From Gemmata massiliana (GTDB lineage Bacteria > Planctomycetota > Planctomycetia > Gemmatales > Gemmataceae): a stretch of DNA of 38,104 nucleotides. How positions within the stretch are numbered: position 1 is the first letter of the stretch; every line of letters starts with the position of its first letter. Below, piece after piece: positions 24,879 to 33,398 of the stretch. Where the stretch lies: assembly GCA_000531095.1 (NCBI GenBank), contig HG799464.1:39589-77692 (forward strand), given 5' to 3'. The notes under the pieces are model-generated. The model worked only from the letters and a program-made list of their open reading frames with translations, did no database searches and was not told the origin of the DNA. The position numbers and the translations under genes are program-made.

Positions 24879-24934
24879 AGTTGCAATTTGCAACTAAACA
24901 GGTACAATTCCAGAGAGGTTGCACATTGCAACTT
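24879..24934. promoter_or_regulatory. Pair of TTGCAAC-type palindromic operators for the HxlR regulator
   Basis: Operator 1 at 24879-24895 is AGTTGCAA-T-TTGCAACT, a perfect palindrome. Operator 2 at 24917-24934 is a near copy, GGTTGCA-CAT-TGCAACTT. Their centres are 38 bp apart. They sit just upstream of the HxlR gene and flank its likely -10 box, so binding should repress it. Autoregulation is inferred. Confidence 0.65.
24881..24908 (+). promoter_or_regulatory. Likely sigma70-type promoter of the HxlR gene
   Basis: TTGCAA (24881-24886) and TACAAT (24903-24908) are separated by 16 bp. The -35 box lies inside operator 1 and operator 2 begins just downstream of the -10 box. Confidence 0.5.
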
Positions 24935-24959
24935 GATACAAGACTATTGAGGGGGCGGT

Positions 24960-25388
24960 ATGAAGCGAACAAGTTTCGCGAAGGAGGAGTGCCCGATCGC
25001 GCGGTCGCTGGACACGGTGGGCGACTGGTGGGCGCTCCTGATCGTGCGCGATGCCTTCATCGGGAAGAAGCGGTTCGGGGAGTTCCAAGCGAGCTTGGGC
25101 GTCGCGAAGAACATCCTCACGGTGCGGCTCAAGAAACTAGTCGACGATGGGGTGCTTGAGAAGATCCCCGCGTCCGACGGGAGCGCGTACAAGGATTACG
25201 TCCTCACGGAGAAGGGCAGAGGGCTCTTGCTCGTGTTGGTCGCGCTGGGGCAGTGGGGGTGCGGGGAGTCCGAGTTCGCGCTCGTGGATCGCAAGAAGGG
25301 GAAACGTGCTCGGCTTGAATTGCGTGCCGAGGACGGGCGCAAACTCGAACTGGATGATGTGCAACTGGTTCCCGCGCCAGCAGAGTAA
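24960..25388 (+). CDS. HxlR-family winged-helix transcriptional regulator
   Basis: 142 aa from ATG 24960, preceded by GAGGGGG. The HxlR signature is clear: ECPIARSLDTVGDWWALLIV with Cys11, then RDAFIGKKRFGEFQASLGVA, KNILTVRLKKLVDDGVLEK and YVLTEKGRGL. The N-terminal Cys is used as a redox or electrophile sensor in some family members such as HypR and QorR, but that role is not shown here. The family binds inverted repeats as a dimer, and two such repeats lie upstream. The C-terminal tail (KGKRARLELRAEDGRKLELD) is longer than in minimal members. No target gene is obviously adjacent beyond itself. Confidence 0.9.
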   Translation: MKRTSFAKEECPIARSLDTVGDWWALLIVRDAFIGKKRFGEFQASLGVAKNILTVRLKKLVDDGVLEKIPASDGSAYKDYVLTEKGRGLLLVLVALGQWGCGESEFALVDRKKGKRARLELRAEDGRKLELDDVQLVPAPAE

Positions 25389-25407
25389 CGTGGTGAGGCC
25401 GGGTGTT

Positions 25408-25484
25408 TGCCCGAGCCTACAAGGACTCGGGCACGATAATCGCGGAATCCGAGTCGGCTGTTAGAAGCCGACCTCGGATTCGCG
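25408..25484. terminator. Two hairpins between convergent genes
   Basis: TGCCCGAG (25408-25415) pairs with CTCGGGCA (25426-25433). A longer stem pairs CGCGGAATCCGAGTCGGCT (25441-25459) with AGCCGACCTCGGATTCGCG (25466-25484) with small bulges. They lie between the HxlR stop and the stop of the minus-strand gene at 25492 and probably terminate both. Confidence 0.65.
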
Positions 25485-25491
25485 ACCGTTT

Positions 25492-25923
25492 TTAGTGGTT
25501 CGCGTAGCTGTCGTAGGCGCGCGGGCAGCCGAAGCCGGTGCCGTAGGGTTGAGCCATCGGGGTGATCCCACAGCCAGTCGGACCGCACGGTGAGAAGAAC
25601 TGCTTGCACGAGCCGAAGTGGAACGCGAGATCGCTCTTCACGCTCCCGCACCCGTTCTGGCACGGCGCACCGTACTGGCAGTTGCCGCCGGTGATGCTGG
25701 ACATCTTGAACCCGCGGGTCACCGGGCCAACGGTCCCGCAGTTCGTGCAGCCGCCGCTCCCTTGAATGACGGTCGCTCCCGAAGCCGGTTGCAGCGGGGT
25801 CGCTGCGGCCGCGCTGGGTACGGTGGCGGGGTATCGGGGCGCGGGTTGGTACTGAGGTTGTTGTGCGGTCGCGGCGCTTGCGAGAGCGAACACACCCAGC
25901 GCCGCGAGAAACAGTTTACGCAT
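25492..25923 (-). CDS. Small secreted Cys-rich protein, function unknown
   Basis: 143 aa from ATG 25923. A signal peptide (MRKLFLAALGVFALASAATA) is followed by a Gln/Pro-rich segment and then a Cys-rich domain with CTNCGTVGP, CQYGAPCQNGCGS, FGSCKQFFSPCGPTGCGI and FGCPRAY (about ten Cys). The spacing suggests disulfides or metal binding outside the cytoplasm. I do not recognise a named family. The sequence GSCKQFFSPCGPTGCG may be a small repeated loop. Confidence 0.8.
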   Translation of the reverse strand: MRKLFLAALGVFALASAATAQQPQYQPAPRYPATVPSAAAATPLQPASGATVIQGSGGCTNCGTVGPVTRGFKMSSITGGNCQYGAPCQNGCGSVKSDLAFHFGSCKQFFSPCGPTGCGITPMAQPYGTGFGCPRAYDSYANH

Positions 25924-26152
25924 TGGTGGAGACCCTTCCGAGGTGGAGTGCCGCTTTCCGTGGCGGCTACCTTTCCATCGGAGGGTTCCACGCGCTGAAC
26001 ATTGAGAAACGTCAAAGTGCGACGGGAGAAATGTCGACGGCGCTCGTGTTAGCGCGGTCACAGCGCACGGGGCGCTTCCACACAGCGCGCGGGGCGGGTA
26101 AGATTTAGCGGTCGGTCGGCTTCCTCCCGCGAACCCGTTCCTGCGGAACGCA

Positions 26153-26926
26153 TTAGTCGCTCAACGCGACCCGGCGCAAGATGCGGCCGTAATCCGGGGC
26201 GAACGAGTCCCATACTCCGCACTTCCGTGCCAACCGGTTCGGCCAGTTGACCAGATTCAGGTGATCCCCGTCCCACACGTCGGTGTGTTCGCCCCACGAA
26301 GCCGATGCGACCGATACGACCCCGTCATTCGGACCTTCCGCGCGGCTCACGATACCGTGCGGGAACCGCCATTCCGGGCCGATCCACTGCCCCTCACACA
26401 CGCCCGCGACGGAGTAGTACCGCACTCCGCGGACGTCCCGCACCGTTTCGTTGAACCGGCGGCACGCGGCGGAAGTCAGGTCGATGAATGCCTGATACGA
26501 CAGCCCGAGGAACTGAAAGAACGGCGCGAGGAGCCGACCGAACCGGCCGACGCCCCAATCCGCGAACGCGCTCCCGCGGTGCGGGGTACCGACCGTGGTG
26601 AGTGACCGGACGCGATCGGCCATCCCGAGCTGGCTCACCATGTAGCGGGCGTCGAGGCCGCCCATGCTGTGCCCGATCACGTGGACCGGACCCGTCGGAA
26701 CGTGTCTCTGGATGTACCGCGCCAGTTCGCCTGCCCGAGCGGACACGCCGAGTGTGCAACTCAACCGGGGCACAAGAACGCGGTTCCCAACCGCTTCGAG
26801 TTGCTCCCGAATGCCCGGGAAGTAGTCCTTGAGCGTCCGCCCGAAAGCCACCACGCGGTCATACCCGCACAGACCGTGAACGAGCACGACGGGAGCACTG
26901 AGTTTGGGGATATCGTTCGCGATCAC
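26153..26926 (-). CDS. Alpha/beta-hydrolase, triacylglycerol lipase-like
   Basis: 257 aa from GTG 26926. The lipase oxyanion region is VVLVHGLCGYDRV, the nucleophile elbow is GHSMGG (Ser87), and a likely acid/base pair is Asp201 (EGPNDGVVS) and His222 (DGDHLNLVNW). TVGTPHRGSAFADWG is the typical block after the elbow in bacterial lipases. It lacks a signal peptide at this start, so it may be cytoplasmic or the true start may be elsewhere. The substrate (acylglycerol or other ester) is inferred. Confidence 0.88.
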   Translation of the reverse strand: MIANDIPKLSAPVVLVHGLCGYDRVVAFGRTLKDYFPGIREQLEAVGNRVLVPRLSCTLGVSARAGELARYIQRHVPTGPVHVIGHSMGGLDARYMVSQLGMADRVRSLTTVGTPHRGSAFADWGVGRFGRLLAPFFQFLGLSYQAFIDLTSAACRRFNETVRDVRGVRYYSVAGVCEGQWIGPEWRFPHGIVSRAEGPNDGVVSVASASWGEHTDVWDGDHLNLVNWPNRLARKCGVWDSFAPDYGRILRRVALSD

Positions 26927-27152
26927 GCGGGGCGGTCCTTCGATGAATGTAACAACCCGCTTTTGCCTCTAAAGAAGAAGCAAAAGGCAGGAAGGTATTC
27001 CGTTCGCGTCCGGTTGTGTCAGCGTGAAGGCGGGTTCACTAACATGAGCGCCAGTCGCTGGCTTCTTGCCAGGGAAGTGAATTTGTCCCGGCACGGTCAA
27101 CCACTGCGAAAACTGTAAAGAATACACATACTTCCTTAACGAGACCCACGCA

Positions 27153-28061
27153 ATGAAAATCTCCGTCGCGCAACCCGGAAAGACCCGTATCGGCTGGATC
27201 GGCACGGGTGTTATGGGTCGGTGGATGTGCCAGCACGCCATGACGAAGGGCTATTCGGCGACGGTGTACAACCGGTCCGCGGATAAGGCTCAACCCCTCG
27301 TGGAAGCCGGCGCGAAGCTCGCTCGTAGCCCGAAGGAAGTCGCGGAACAAGCCGACATCGTGTTCGCGATCGTCGGGTTCCCGAAGGACGTTCGCGAGGT
27401 GTTTCTAGGCCTTGAAGGGGCACTTGCGGGGGCAAAACCGGGCGCGGTGCTGGTGGACATGACGACCAGCGAACCGTCACTGGCGAAAGAAATTTACGAA
27501 ACTGCGAAGGCGAAAGGGGTCGCCGCACTCGATGCACCGGTCAGCGGAGGAGACGTCGGCGCAAAGAACGCAGCTCTCTCCATTATGATCGGCGGGGACA
27601 AGGATGTGGTGGAGGCCGTGCAACCGGTGTTCGAGTGCATGGGGAAGACGATCGTCCACCAGGGCGCTCCGGGGTCCGGTCAGCACACCAAGATGGTGAA
27701 CCAGATCCTCATTTCCTCGAACATGATCGCGGTGTGCGAGGGGCTGCTGTACGGGTACAAGGCCGGTCTCGATCTCGAAACAGTGTTCAAGAGCGTGAGC
27801 GTCGGTGCCGCGGGTAGCAAGGCGCTGGAAGTGCTCGGGCCGCGCATGCTGGCGCGGAACTTCGAGCCGGGCTTTTACGTCGAACACTTCATCAAGGACA
27901 TGGGCATCGCCCTAGCCGAGGCCGAGAAGATGAACCTCGCGCTGCCGGGGCTGGGGCTAGCGAAGCAGCTCTACGAAGCCGTTCGTGCACAAGGGTTTGG
28001 GCGCAAAGGCACGCACGCGCTGCTAATGGCTTTGGAGACGCTCAACGGGATCAAACGGTGA
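27153..28061 (+). CDS. NAD(P)-dependent 3-hydroxyisobutyrate dehydrogenase-like oxidoreductase
   Basis: 302 aa from ATG 27153. The cofactor site GWIGTGVMG is at 14-22, the substrate block [11 protein letters not shown] near 128-137, and the catalytic Lys180 in GQHTKMVNQ. These are the signatures of the beta-hydroxyacid dehydrogenase family (3-hydroxyisobutyrate, tartronate semialdehyde or related). No neighbouring pathway genes point to one substrate, so I give no symbol. It stands alone between opposite-strand genes. Confidence 0.92.
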   Translation: MKISVAQPGKTRIGWIGTGVMGRWMCQHAMTKGYSATVYNRSADKAQPLVEAGAKLARSPKEVAEQADIVFAIVGFPKDVREVFLGLEGALAGAKPGAVLVDMTTSEPSLAKEIYETAKAKGVAALDAPVSGGDVGAKNAALSIMIGGDKDVVEAVQPVFECMGKTIVHQGAPGSGQHTKMVNQILISSNMIAVCEGLLYGYKAGLDLETVFKSVSVGAAGSKALEVLGPRMLARNFEPGFYVEHFIKDMGIALAEAEKMNLALPGLGLAKQLYEAVRAQGFGRKGTHALLMALETLNGIKR

Positions 28062-28245
28062 GGCAAGAGCGGTTTTGATGCACGGATTGGTGCACAACCC
28101 GTTCAGAAGATAAGTTGTGTGGGCTTTGTCGGTTTCGGTTTGGGTTGCTGTGGTGGGCAGACAAGTTCGGTGGGCGGTCCACCCTTCCGCGAGAAATATA
28201 GCTGCCCGCTTCCACCCGCGTGCAGGGGTGCGAGCGGTGGGTGCA

Positions 28246-28737
28246 TCACTCCTTCGGGAGCGGAAGCGTTGAATCGGTTGTGTGAATGACGCCGTTGCTG
28301 CACACGATGTCGGCGGTCACGATCTTCACTCCACCGACGAGCAATCCGTCCTTCATGTCCTCCACTTTCAGCATGTTTCCGTGGACCGTTTTTAGTTCCT
28401 TGCCGTCCAGTTTCTTCAGATCCGCGGCTGTGTACCGTCCCGCAACGAGGTGCGAGCGGAGGAGCCGTTGTACCACGTCCTTTTTGGTCGCGATCTCCCC
28501 AATGGTGGTGTCGTCAAGTTTTTTGAACGCCGAATCGAGCGGTGCGAACAGGGTGTACTGCGTCGCGCCTTTGAGTGCGGCGACCTCGGCCGCCTCCTTC
28601 GCAGCTACGGCCAAAACCGTGTGCCCGTCACGTGCAGTAAGCGTGTCGTAGATCGTGCCCGTGTCGGCCGTGCGCGCGGGGAACGCGAGTGCAAGGAGTG
28701 CTACGAGGGTGCTGGCGGTGAGTTGGGAGGATCGCAT
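28246..28737 (-). CDS. Secreted fasciclin (FAS1) domain protein
   Basis: 163 aa from ATG 28737. A signal peptide (SQLTASTLVALLALAFPARTA) precedes one FAS1 domain: IYDTLTARDGHTVLAVAAKE, YTLFAPLDSAFKKL (H1-type box), LRSHLVAGRYTAADL and CSNGVIHTTDSTLPLP (H2-type box). FAS1 domains mediate cell-surface adhesion or binding. The long N-terminal extension in the same frame to 29061 lies over the divergent UvrC-like gene and is not real. It diverges from that gene across 109 bp. Confidence 0.9.
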   Translation of the reverse strand: MRSSQLTASTLVALLALAFPARTADTGTIYDTLTARDGHTVLAVAAKEAAEVAALKGATQYTLFAPLDSAFKKLDDTTIGEIATKKDVVQRLLRSHLVAGRYTAADLKKLDGKELKTVHGNMLKVEDMKDGLLVGGVKIVTADIVCSNGVIHTTDSTLPLPKE

Positions 28738-28846
28738 CAAAACTGTTCTCCCGGTGGTTTTGGACTTTTTTTGGAGTTCGCGCGCGGGCGGATCGAGTGT
28801 TAGAATACCTGCGTACACCACCCCGAGCAAGGCGCGAACGTTCAAT

Positions 28847-30091
28847 ATGAGTCGCACTCCCAGGGACGGGCGCAAACAACCGCGGCTCTTCGCGGACGAT
28901 TTCGACGGGTTCGGGCCGAGTCGGTTCCGACCGATCGACGAAGTTGTTCCCGTGTTCGAGGTTCGGGGCAAGCGCTTGAGCCGGTTGAAGCGCGGGACGA
29001 AGAAGAACGCCCCGAAAGCGCCCGGCGTGTACGGCATGCTCGACAAACGCGACCGGCTCATCTACGTCGGCAAAGCGAAGAACCTGCGCGCTCGGTTACT
29101 CTGCTACTTCCGCGAAAACAGTCGCGACCCGAAGGCCGGGAAGATCATCGAGCAAACGAAGCGGCTCGTGTGGGAGCAGTGCGGCGACGAGTTCGCAGCG
29201 CTGCTCCGTGAACTCGAACTCATTCAGCGCCTGCGCCCGCGTTACAACGTCCTGGGGGTACCGGGCTTTCAACGCCATCATTATATCTGCGTGGGGCGCA
29301 CACCCGCTCCCTATGTTTATGTCACTTCCGCGCCGAGCGGGAAAGAACTCGGAACATACGGCCCCCTCGTGAAGTGGGGCCGGTCCGATGACGCCGCGCG
29401 CCGGCTGAACGATTGGTTCAAACTGCGCGATTGCCCGCAAACGGTGGCGCTATCGTTCGCGGAGCAGGGAGAACTGTTCGACCCGGATCGAGGCGCGAAG
29501 TGCTTGCGGTTCGAGTTGGGCACGTGCCGCGGTCCGTGCGTGGGCGCGTGTTCGCGGAAGGATTACTCCGACGGGGTTCGCGCGGTGAAAGCGTTCCTTG
29601 ACGGGCGCAATAGGTCGATCCTGCGCACGCTCCAGAATCAGATGGAAGAGGCCGCGGCCGCGTTCGAGTTCGAGAGGGCGATGTCCCTTCGCGACAAACT
29701 CCAGGCGCTCCAGTGGCTCGACGACCGGCTCAGCCTGTTACGCACGGCGCGCGACCGGAATTCGTTCGTGTACCCGCTCACCGGTACCGACGGGCGCCTA
29801 CGCTGGTACCTGATCCACCGTGGCGAGGTGCAGGCGGTCGCTGCACCTCCAACACCTGATTCGGTCGAGTCCGTATCCGCGCTGCTCGCGGCCACGTTCG
29901 CCGATCACCCTACGCCCGCGGTACTGTCGGACGTCGCGGTGGACAGCGTACTCCTCGTATCGTCGTGGTTTCGTAAATACGCCGACGAGCGCGCAAAGTT
30001 GTTCCCCCGCGCGAAGGCCGAAGAGATTTGCGCGAGCCACGCCCAGGCGCGTGAGGCGCCCGCGCCTCTATCGGCCCGCAGGCACGAATAG
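28847..30091 (+). CDS. UvrC-like GIY-YIG nuclease lacking the C-terminal nuclease half
   Basis: 414 aa from ATG 28847. A GIY-YIG domain lies at about 58-133 (PGVYGMLDKRDRLIYVGKAK, NLRARLLCYF, and the catalytic-Glu helix LRELELIQRLRPRYN). The UvrC Cys cluster follows at 219, 227, 231 and 235 (CLRFELGTCRGPCVGAC), then the fold block YSDGVRAVKAFLDG and a UVR motif at about 256-290. The C-terminal RNase H-like and HhH domains of full UvrC are absent. This resembles a Cho-type or UvrC-N protein that incises only 3' of DNA lesions. Its role in repair is inferred. Confidence 0.88.
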   Translation: MSRTPRDGRKQPRLFADDFDGFGPSRFRPIDEVVPVFEVRGKRLSRLKRGTKKNAPKAPGVYGMLDKRDRLIYVGKAKNLRARLLCYFRENSRDPKAGKIIEQTKRLVWEQCGDEFAALLRELELIQRLRPRYNVLGVPGFQRHHYICVGRTPAPYVYVTSAPSGKELGTYGPLVKWGRSDDAARRLNDWFKLRDCPQTVALSFAEQGELFDPDRGAKCLRFELGTCRGPCVGACSRKDYSDGVRAVKAFLDGRNRSILRTLQNQMEEAAAAFEFERAMSLRDKLQALQWLDDRLSLLRTARDRNSFVYPLTGTDGRLRWYLIHRGEVQAVAAPPTPDSVESVSALLAATFADHPTPAVLSDVAVDSVLLVSSWFRKYADERAKLFPRAKAEEICASHAQAREAPAPLSARRHE

Positions 30092-30190
30092 ATCGCACAT
30101 CGAGCACGACCCGCTGTGTTAGTCGCGTGTACTACGTTTCACACGTTTGGGGTTCATTTTCTCACAAGTGTGAACCGGAGTGCCGAGCTA

Positions 30191-30412
30191 ATGTCCTTTC
30201 TTTTACGGGCCGCGATTGCCCTTCTCGCCGGGATCGGAGCGGGCCTCATCGGGTTTTGGATCGTCTGGAGGGCCGTTTGGAAGGTGGTTGGTGAGCACCC
30301 GGGGATCGGGCACGATTCCTGGCTTTTAGCCGGAATTTTTGTGCCCGGGGTTGTCGTTTCGGTTCTCGTTTTCCGTGGTGTCAGTCGAGCGGTTGCAATC
30401 AAACCGGTCTGA
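30191..30412 (+). CDS. Small membrane protein, hypothetical
   Basis: 73 aa from ATG 30191. Two hydrophobic segments (LLRAAIALLAGIGAGLIGFW and SWLLAGIFVPGVVVSVLVF) are separated by a short charged loop (KVVGEHPGIGHD). No family recognised. The alternative start at 30116 adds 25 residues without hydrophobic character. Confidence 0.6.
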   Translation: MSFLLRAAIALLAGIGAGLIGFWIVWRAVWKVVGEHPGIGHDSWLLAGIFVPGVVVSVLVFRGVSRAVAIKPV

Positions 30413-30532
30413 GCGATTCGTCCGTCACGCGGTCACGGATAGTCGGCTTTTCCGCCGGCAGCCACTTGCTGACGCACCCCAGATATGCTGTATGATGGGA
30501 TTACGCTGTGCCCAGCGATCGGAGGTTGTCAG

Positions 30533-31054
30533 ATGGGTGTGCCGACGGGTGAAGTCGTCGCGCGGCCGATGGTCGCACGCGCGTGCGGGTGCCTGCGTGA
30601 GTTCCAACATTACGCGGTAGATCGGTACCGGGCGCAGCGGCTGGCGAAGTTCCAGAAGACCCGCTGCGAAGAGTGTGTCGCGAAGCTCAACGAGGAGCAG
30701 CGCCAGGCCGCCTCGGTAGTGCCGAAGAAGGGCGAGGCGTTCAAGCTCCTCCCCACCAATGCTCAGTTCTCGCTGACGCGCAAAGCGGACGCGACGTGGG
30801 CGGGTACGTTGTCTGCGGAGGGGAAAACGGTCGAGGCGGTCGGTGACGGTCCGCACGGTCTCACGCTGGCATTAGCCCGCGCGTGGCTGGCAGCAAACGG
30901 CATTACTTCTCCCAGTGGTTCCGGTGAAAGTGCGCCGAAGCCGGCCGCGCCTCAAACGGCGCCCGCACCGGTTTCCAAGCACCCCGCTCCCAAGCCGCCG
31001 CCCCCGTCCGCGAAGCCGAGCCTGAGCAACTTTCCGCGCCCGAAGTCGGGCTGA
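30533..31054 (+). CDS. Hypothetical protein with CxC...CxxC zinc-like motif and Pro-rich tail
   Basis: 173 aa from ATG 30533; GGAGG 7 nt upstream decides this start over 30485. The N-terminus has ARACGCLREFQHY and FQKTRCEECVAKLNEEQR, a possible four-Cys metal site on an amphipathic helix. A folded middle (AQFSLTRKADATWAGTLSAE, LTLALARAWLAANGI) is followed by a Pro/Ala/Lys-rich tail (SKHPAPKPPPPSAKPSL). I do not recognise a family. Confidence 0.75.
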   Translation: MGVPTGEVVARPMVARACGCLREFQHYAVDRYRAQRLAKFQKTRCEECVAKLNEEQRQAASVVPKKGEAFKLLPTNAQFSLTRKADATWAGTLSAEGKTVEAVGDGPHGLTLALARAWLAANGITSPSGSGESAPKPAAPQTAPAPVSKHPAPKPPPPSAKPSLSNFPRPKSG

Positions 31055-31340
31055 GTAGAGTGGGACGCGCATGTACGCAAAACGCTGCCGCGGGCAGACG
31101 CTATGCGACACTCGTTCGGTCGTTAAGATTGATTGTTTAAAACGCCCAAAAATTGCCCACCTTCAGTATACTTTTGATTTCCTCTCCACGTCTGTCGGTG
31201 CGACCACCTACTCCAACGCCCTATTCAGTAGACTTGCCACTTAATTGTCGTTGAATGCCACCCGCGCACCTCGCGGCGTGAATGTGAGTTCGTAGGGCGC
31301 GCTTAACGGGCTCAATGTTAGATCGCGATGGGCGGTGCCG
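31055..31340. other. Intergenic region, nothing clear
   Basis: About 285 bases between convergent genes. It is AT-richer in the middle (31130-31250). No open frame, RNA gene or promoter pair could be supported. Confidence 0.5.
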
Positions 31341-31345
31341 AAAAT

Positions 31346-31380
31346 AATGCGGGCCGGGGCAAATGACCCCGGCCCGCGTT
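31346..31380 (-). terminator. Intrinsic terminator of the secreted gene at 31397
   Basis: GCGGGCCGGGG (31349-31359) pairs perfectly with CCCCGGCCCGC (31367-31377) around a 7-nt loop, extended by A/T and G/T pairs. On the minus strand the stem is followed by ATTATTTTCGG, a U-rich tail. Confidence 0.75.
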
Positions 31381-31396
31381 GGTGTGCGTGTGACGT

Positions 31397-31957
31397 TCAC
31401 TTCGCGGGGGGCGGTGGAACTGCGGGAACCGCAGGTGCGGCGGGGAGGGCCGGAACTACTTGGAACTGCAGGTTGGGGAACACGACGTTACCGCCCGGCA
31501 TCGCGTTGGGACCGGGGGCTGCCAGTTCCGGGGACACGAAAACCAGCACGTCGTCCCGGAACAGCTTCAGGTGGCGCGGATCGACCTTCTTCCCGTCGGC
31601 CGACACGACCACGGTACCGCCCTTCGCGAGCCGCTTGGTCGCGTCGGCCACGGTCACTTCTTTCCCGTCGGCGGTGTACACCTTCAGTTCCTTCACTTCG
31701 GTCAGTGGGACCGACTTGGCTACGTCTTGTTGAATTTCGAGCTGGGCCTGTCCCCCGTTCGGGTTCCCGTTGATCCCGATCACAATCACCCCGCCCTGTT
31801 GCTGTTGCTTTTCGGCGCGGGTCACAGGGACAGTGATCTTGCCGTCGGTGTCCGGCTTTACTTCGAGCAGGCGCGGGAGCGGCCCCATCGTGGCGGGAGT
31901 GCCAGCGGGTGGAACGGGAGCGCCGAGAACCAGGGAGAGGGTTAGGCACGTCAGCAT
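31397..31957 (-). CDS. Secreted protein of unknown function
   Basis: 186 aa from ATG 31957 with GGAGG upstream. A short signal-like N-terminus (MLTCLTLSLVLGAPVPPAGT) precedes KADGK-like beta-rich repeats (VKELKVYTADGKEVTVADAT, KGGTVVVSADGKKVDPRHLK) and a Q-rich stretch (EKQQQQGGVIVIGING). The C-terminus is Pro/Ala-rich (LPAAPAVPAVPPPPAK). It likely acts outside the cytoplasm. No family recognised. Confidence 0.75.
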   Translation of the reverse strand: MLTCLTLSLVLGAPVPPAGTPATMGPLPRLLEVKPDTDGKITVPVTRAEKQQQQGGVIVIGINGNPNGGQAQLEIQQDVAKSVPLTEVKELKVYTADGKEVTVADATKRLAKGGTVVVSADGKKVDPRHLKLFRDDVLVFVSPELAAPGPNAMPGGNVVFPNLQFQVVPALPAAPAVPAVPPPPAK

Positions 31958-32098
31958 GTGAAACTCCTCCGGTCAGAACGTCGAGCAGACCGAACAGTAC
32001 GATACCGGCGGCCCGCTATATTACAACCCGCGTTCTATTACCCCCGGAAGATGTGCGCGCTCGGAAGAAAATTGAGAAATACCGAGCGCAGTGCCGAC

Positions 32099-32497
32099 TT
32101 ACGTGTTCCCGTCGGGCGGAATTGCACGCGGAGCGATCACCGCAAGCATGGTTCCGAGTCGGTGCAAATCAACCGGCTTACCCAACACGGCAATAGCTCC
32201 GCGGGCTAATAGTTCGGCCTCGGTGTACGGTGCGGTATCGCCGCTTACAAACACGCACGGCAAATCCGGATCGAGAGCGCGTAACGCATCAAGGGTCGCA
32301 GGGCCGTCCATGCCCGGCATCTGGACGTCCAAAATGGCCGCGACCACACCGCCCGCCCGGTACATCTCGACACCGTGTGCCCCGCTGCGAGCCGGGCGCG
32401 GGTTGTAGCCGTGGTGGACGAGCATTGCGCCCAAAGCGGCGCGAACCGCCGACGAATCGTCCACCACCAACACCGCGGGGTCGGGAGAGACTGTCAT
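32099..32497 (-). CDS. Single-domain response regulator (receiver only)
   Basis: 132 aa from ATG 32497. The receiver hallmarks are VVDDSSAVR (acidic pair 13-14), the phosphoacceptor Asp57 in ILDVQMPGMDG, Ser in VFVSGDTA and Lys in LGKPVDL. No output domain is present, so it probably signals by protein-protein contact, as CheY-like proteins do. No histidine kinase is adjacent. It is divergent from the second receiver gene at 32786. Confidence 0.9.
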   Translation of the reverse strand: MTVSPDPAVLVVDDSSAVRAALGAMLVHHGYNPRPARSGAHGVEMYRAGGVVAAILDVQMPGMDGPATLDALRALDPDLPCVFVSGDTAPYTEAELLARGAIAVLGKPVDLHRLGTMLAVIAPRAIPPDGNT

Positions 32498-32785
32498 CAG
32501 GCTTTTGCTCCATTCAAGATCGGGTTACAATCGAAGGCCGACCTGTTGCAATTCGCGCACCATCGCATTTTTATATCCAGACGTGAAATATGACGGCTAC
32601 TCATTCGCACGAGGTCCGTTCTGGCTCATTCGGAACATTCCGAACGAGGTGTTAGTCCGATTAGGGGGCGGTTGAGTTCGAGAACTCGGGATTCACGGGA
32701 GCGAAATCCCACTTGTGTGGCCCGCGAATCGCTTACAATCGAATCGCACGGAAATGCGTCGCCCGCAACGGAACTGGGTCCGTCT

Positions 32786-33364
32786 ATGTTACCCCCAGAC
32801 GATCAGCCACTCGGCGCGGATCACTACGATCCGCTAACCAACCAGTTTCGGTCCGCCTTCCAGGTCAGGACCGACCGCCCGCAATTTGCCCCGACCGGAC
32901 CCACGCCCGCGCTCGACATTGCGGACGATCGGGCGCCCGACCTGTTGCGCGTGATGGTGGTGGACGATAACGTGGACGCGGCCGATGCGCTGGCCGCGCT
33001 CACCGAACTTCTGGGGTGCGAAACGCGCGTGTGCTACGGCGGTACCGCGGCGCTAAAGGCGCTCGCGGAGGAAGTACCGGACGTTCTACTTCTTGACCTG
33101 AGCATGCCCGACGTGAACGGACTGGAGGTCGCGGCCCGTGCTCGTGCGCTGGCCGGGCGCCACATGTTCCTCCTGGTCGCAACAACGGCGCTGGGGGACT
33201 GGGAGGATCGCACCGCGACCGCACTGGCCGGGTTCCACTTTCACCTCGTCAAACCCGTCGATATGGCAACCCTCCGGGCCACACTGGACCGGTTCCGGTC
33301 GGTTCGACGCGCGTCCCTTCAACTCGCGCCGAACTCCACATCGGGCGCGTCCGGCCTAACCTGA
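32786..33364 (+). CDS. Response regulator receiver protein with N-terminal extension
   Basis: 192 aa from ATG 32786. The receiver domain lies at about residues 54-170: VMVVDDNVDAADALAALTEL, the phosphoacceptor Asp104 in LLLDLSMPDVNG, VATTALG and Lys in HLVKPVDMATL. The first 50 residues are low-complexity and have no known domain. No output domain was seen. The earlier start at 32672 is possible but lacks a ribosome binding site. The two nearby receivers are not close copies of each other. Confidence 0.87.
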   Translation: MLPPDDQPLGADHYDPLTNQFRSAFQVRTDRPQFAPTGPTPALDIADDRAPDLLRVMVVDDNVDAADALAALTELLGCETRVCYGGTAALKALAEEVPDVLLLDLSMPDVNGLEVAARARALAGRHMFLLVATTALGDWEDRTATALAGFHFHLVKPVDMATLRATLDRFRSVRRASLQLAPNSTSGASGLT

Positions 33365-33398
33365 AGTGAGCGGATAGTCCCCACGAGAGCAAGCGACC

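Noticed and set aside
28738-28846. Divergent promoter with TAGAAT-type -10 box
   Set aside because: No -35 at correct spacing could be supported on either strand.
32590-32655. Small ORF MTATHSHEVRSG...
   Set aside because: 21 codons with a weak context and no conservation that I can assess; lies in the gap between divergent receiver genes.
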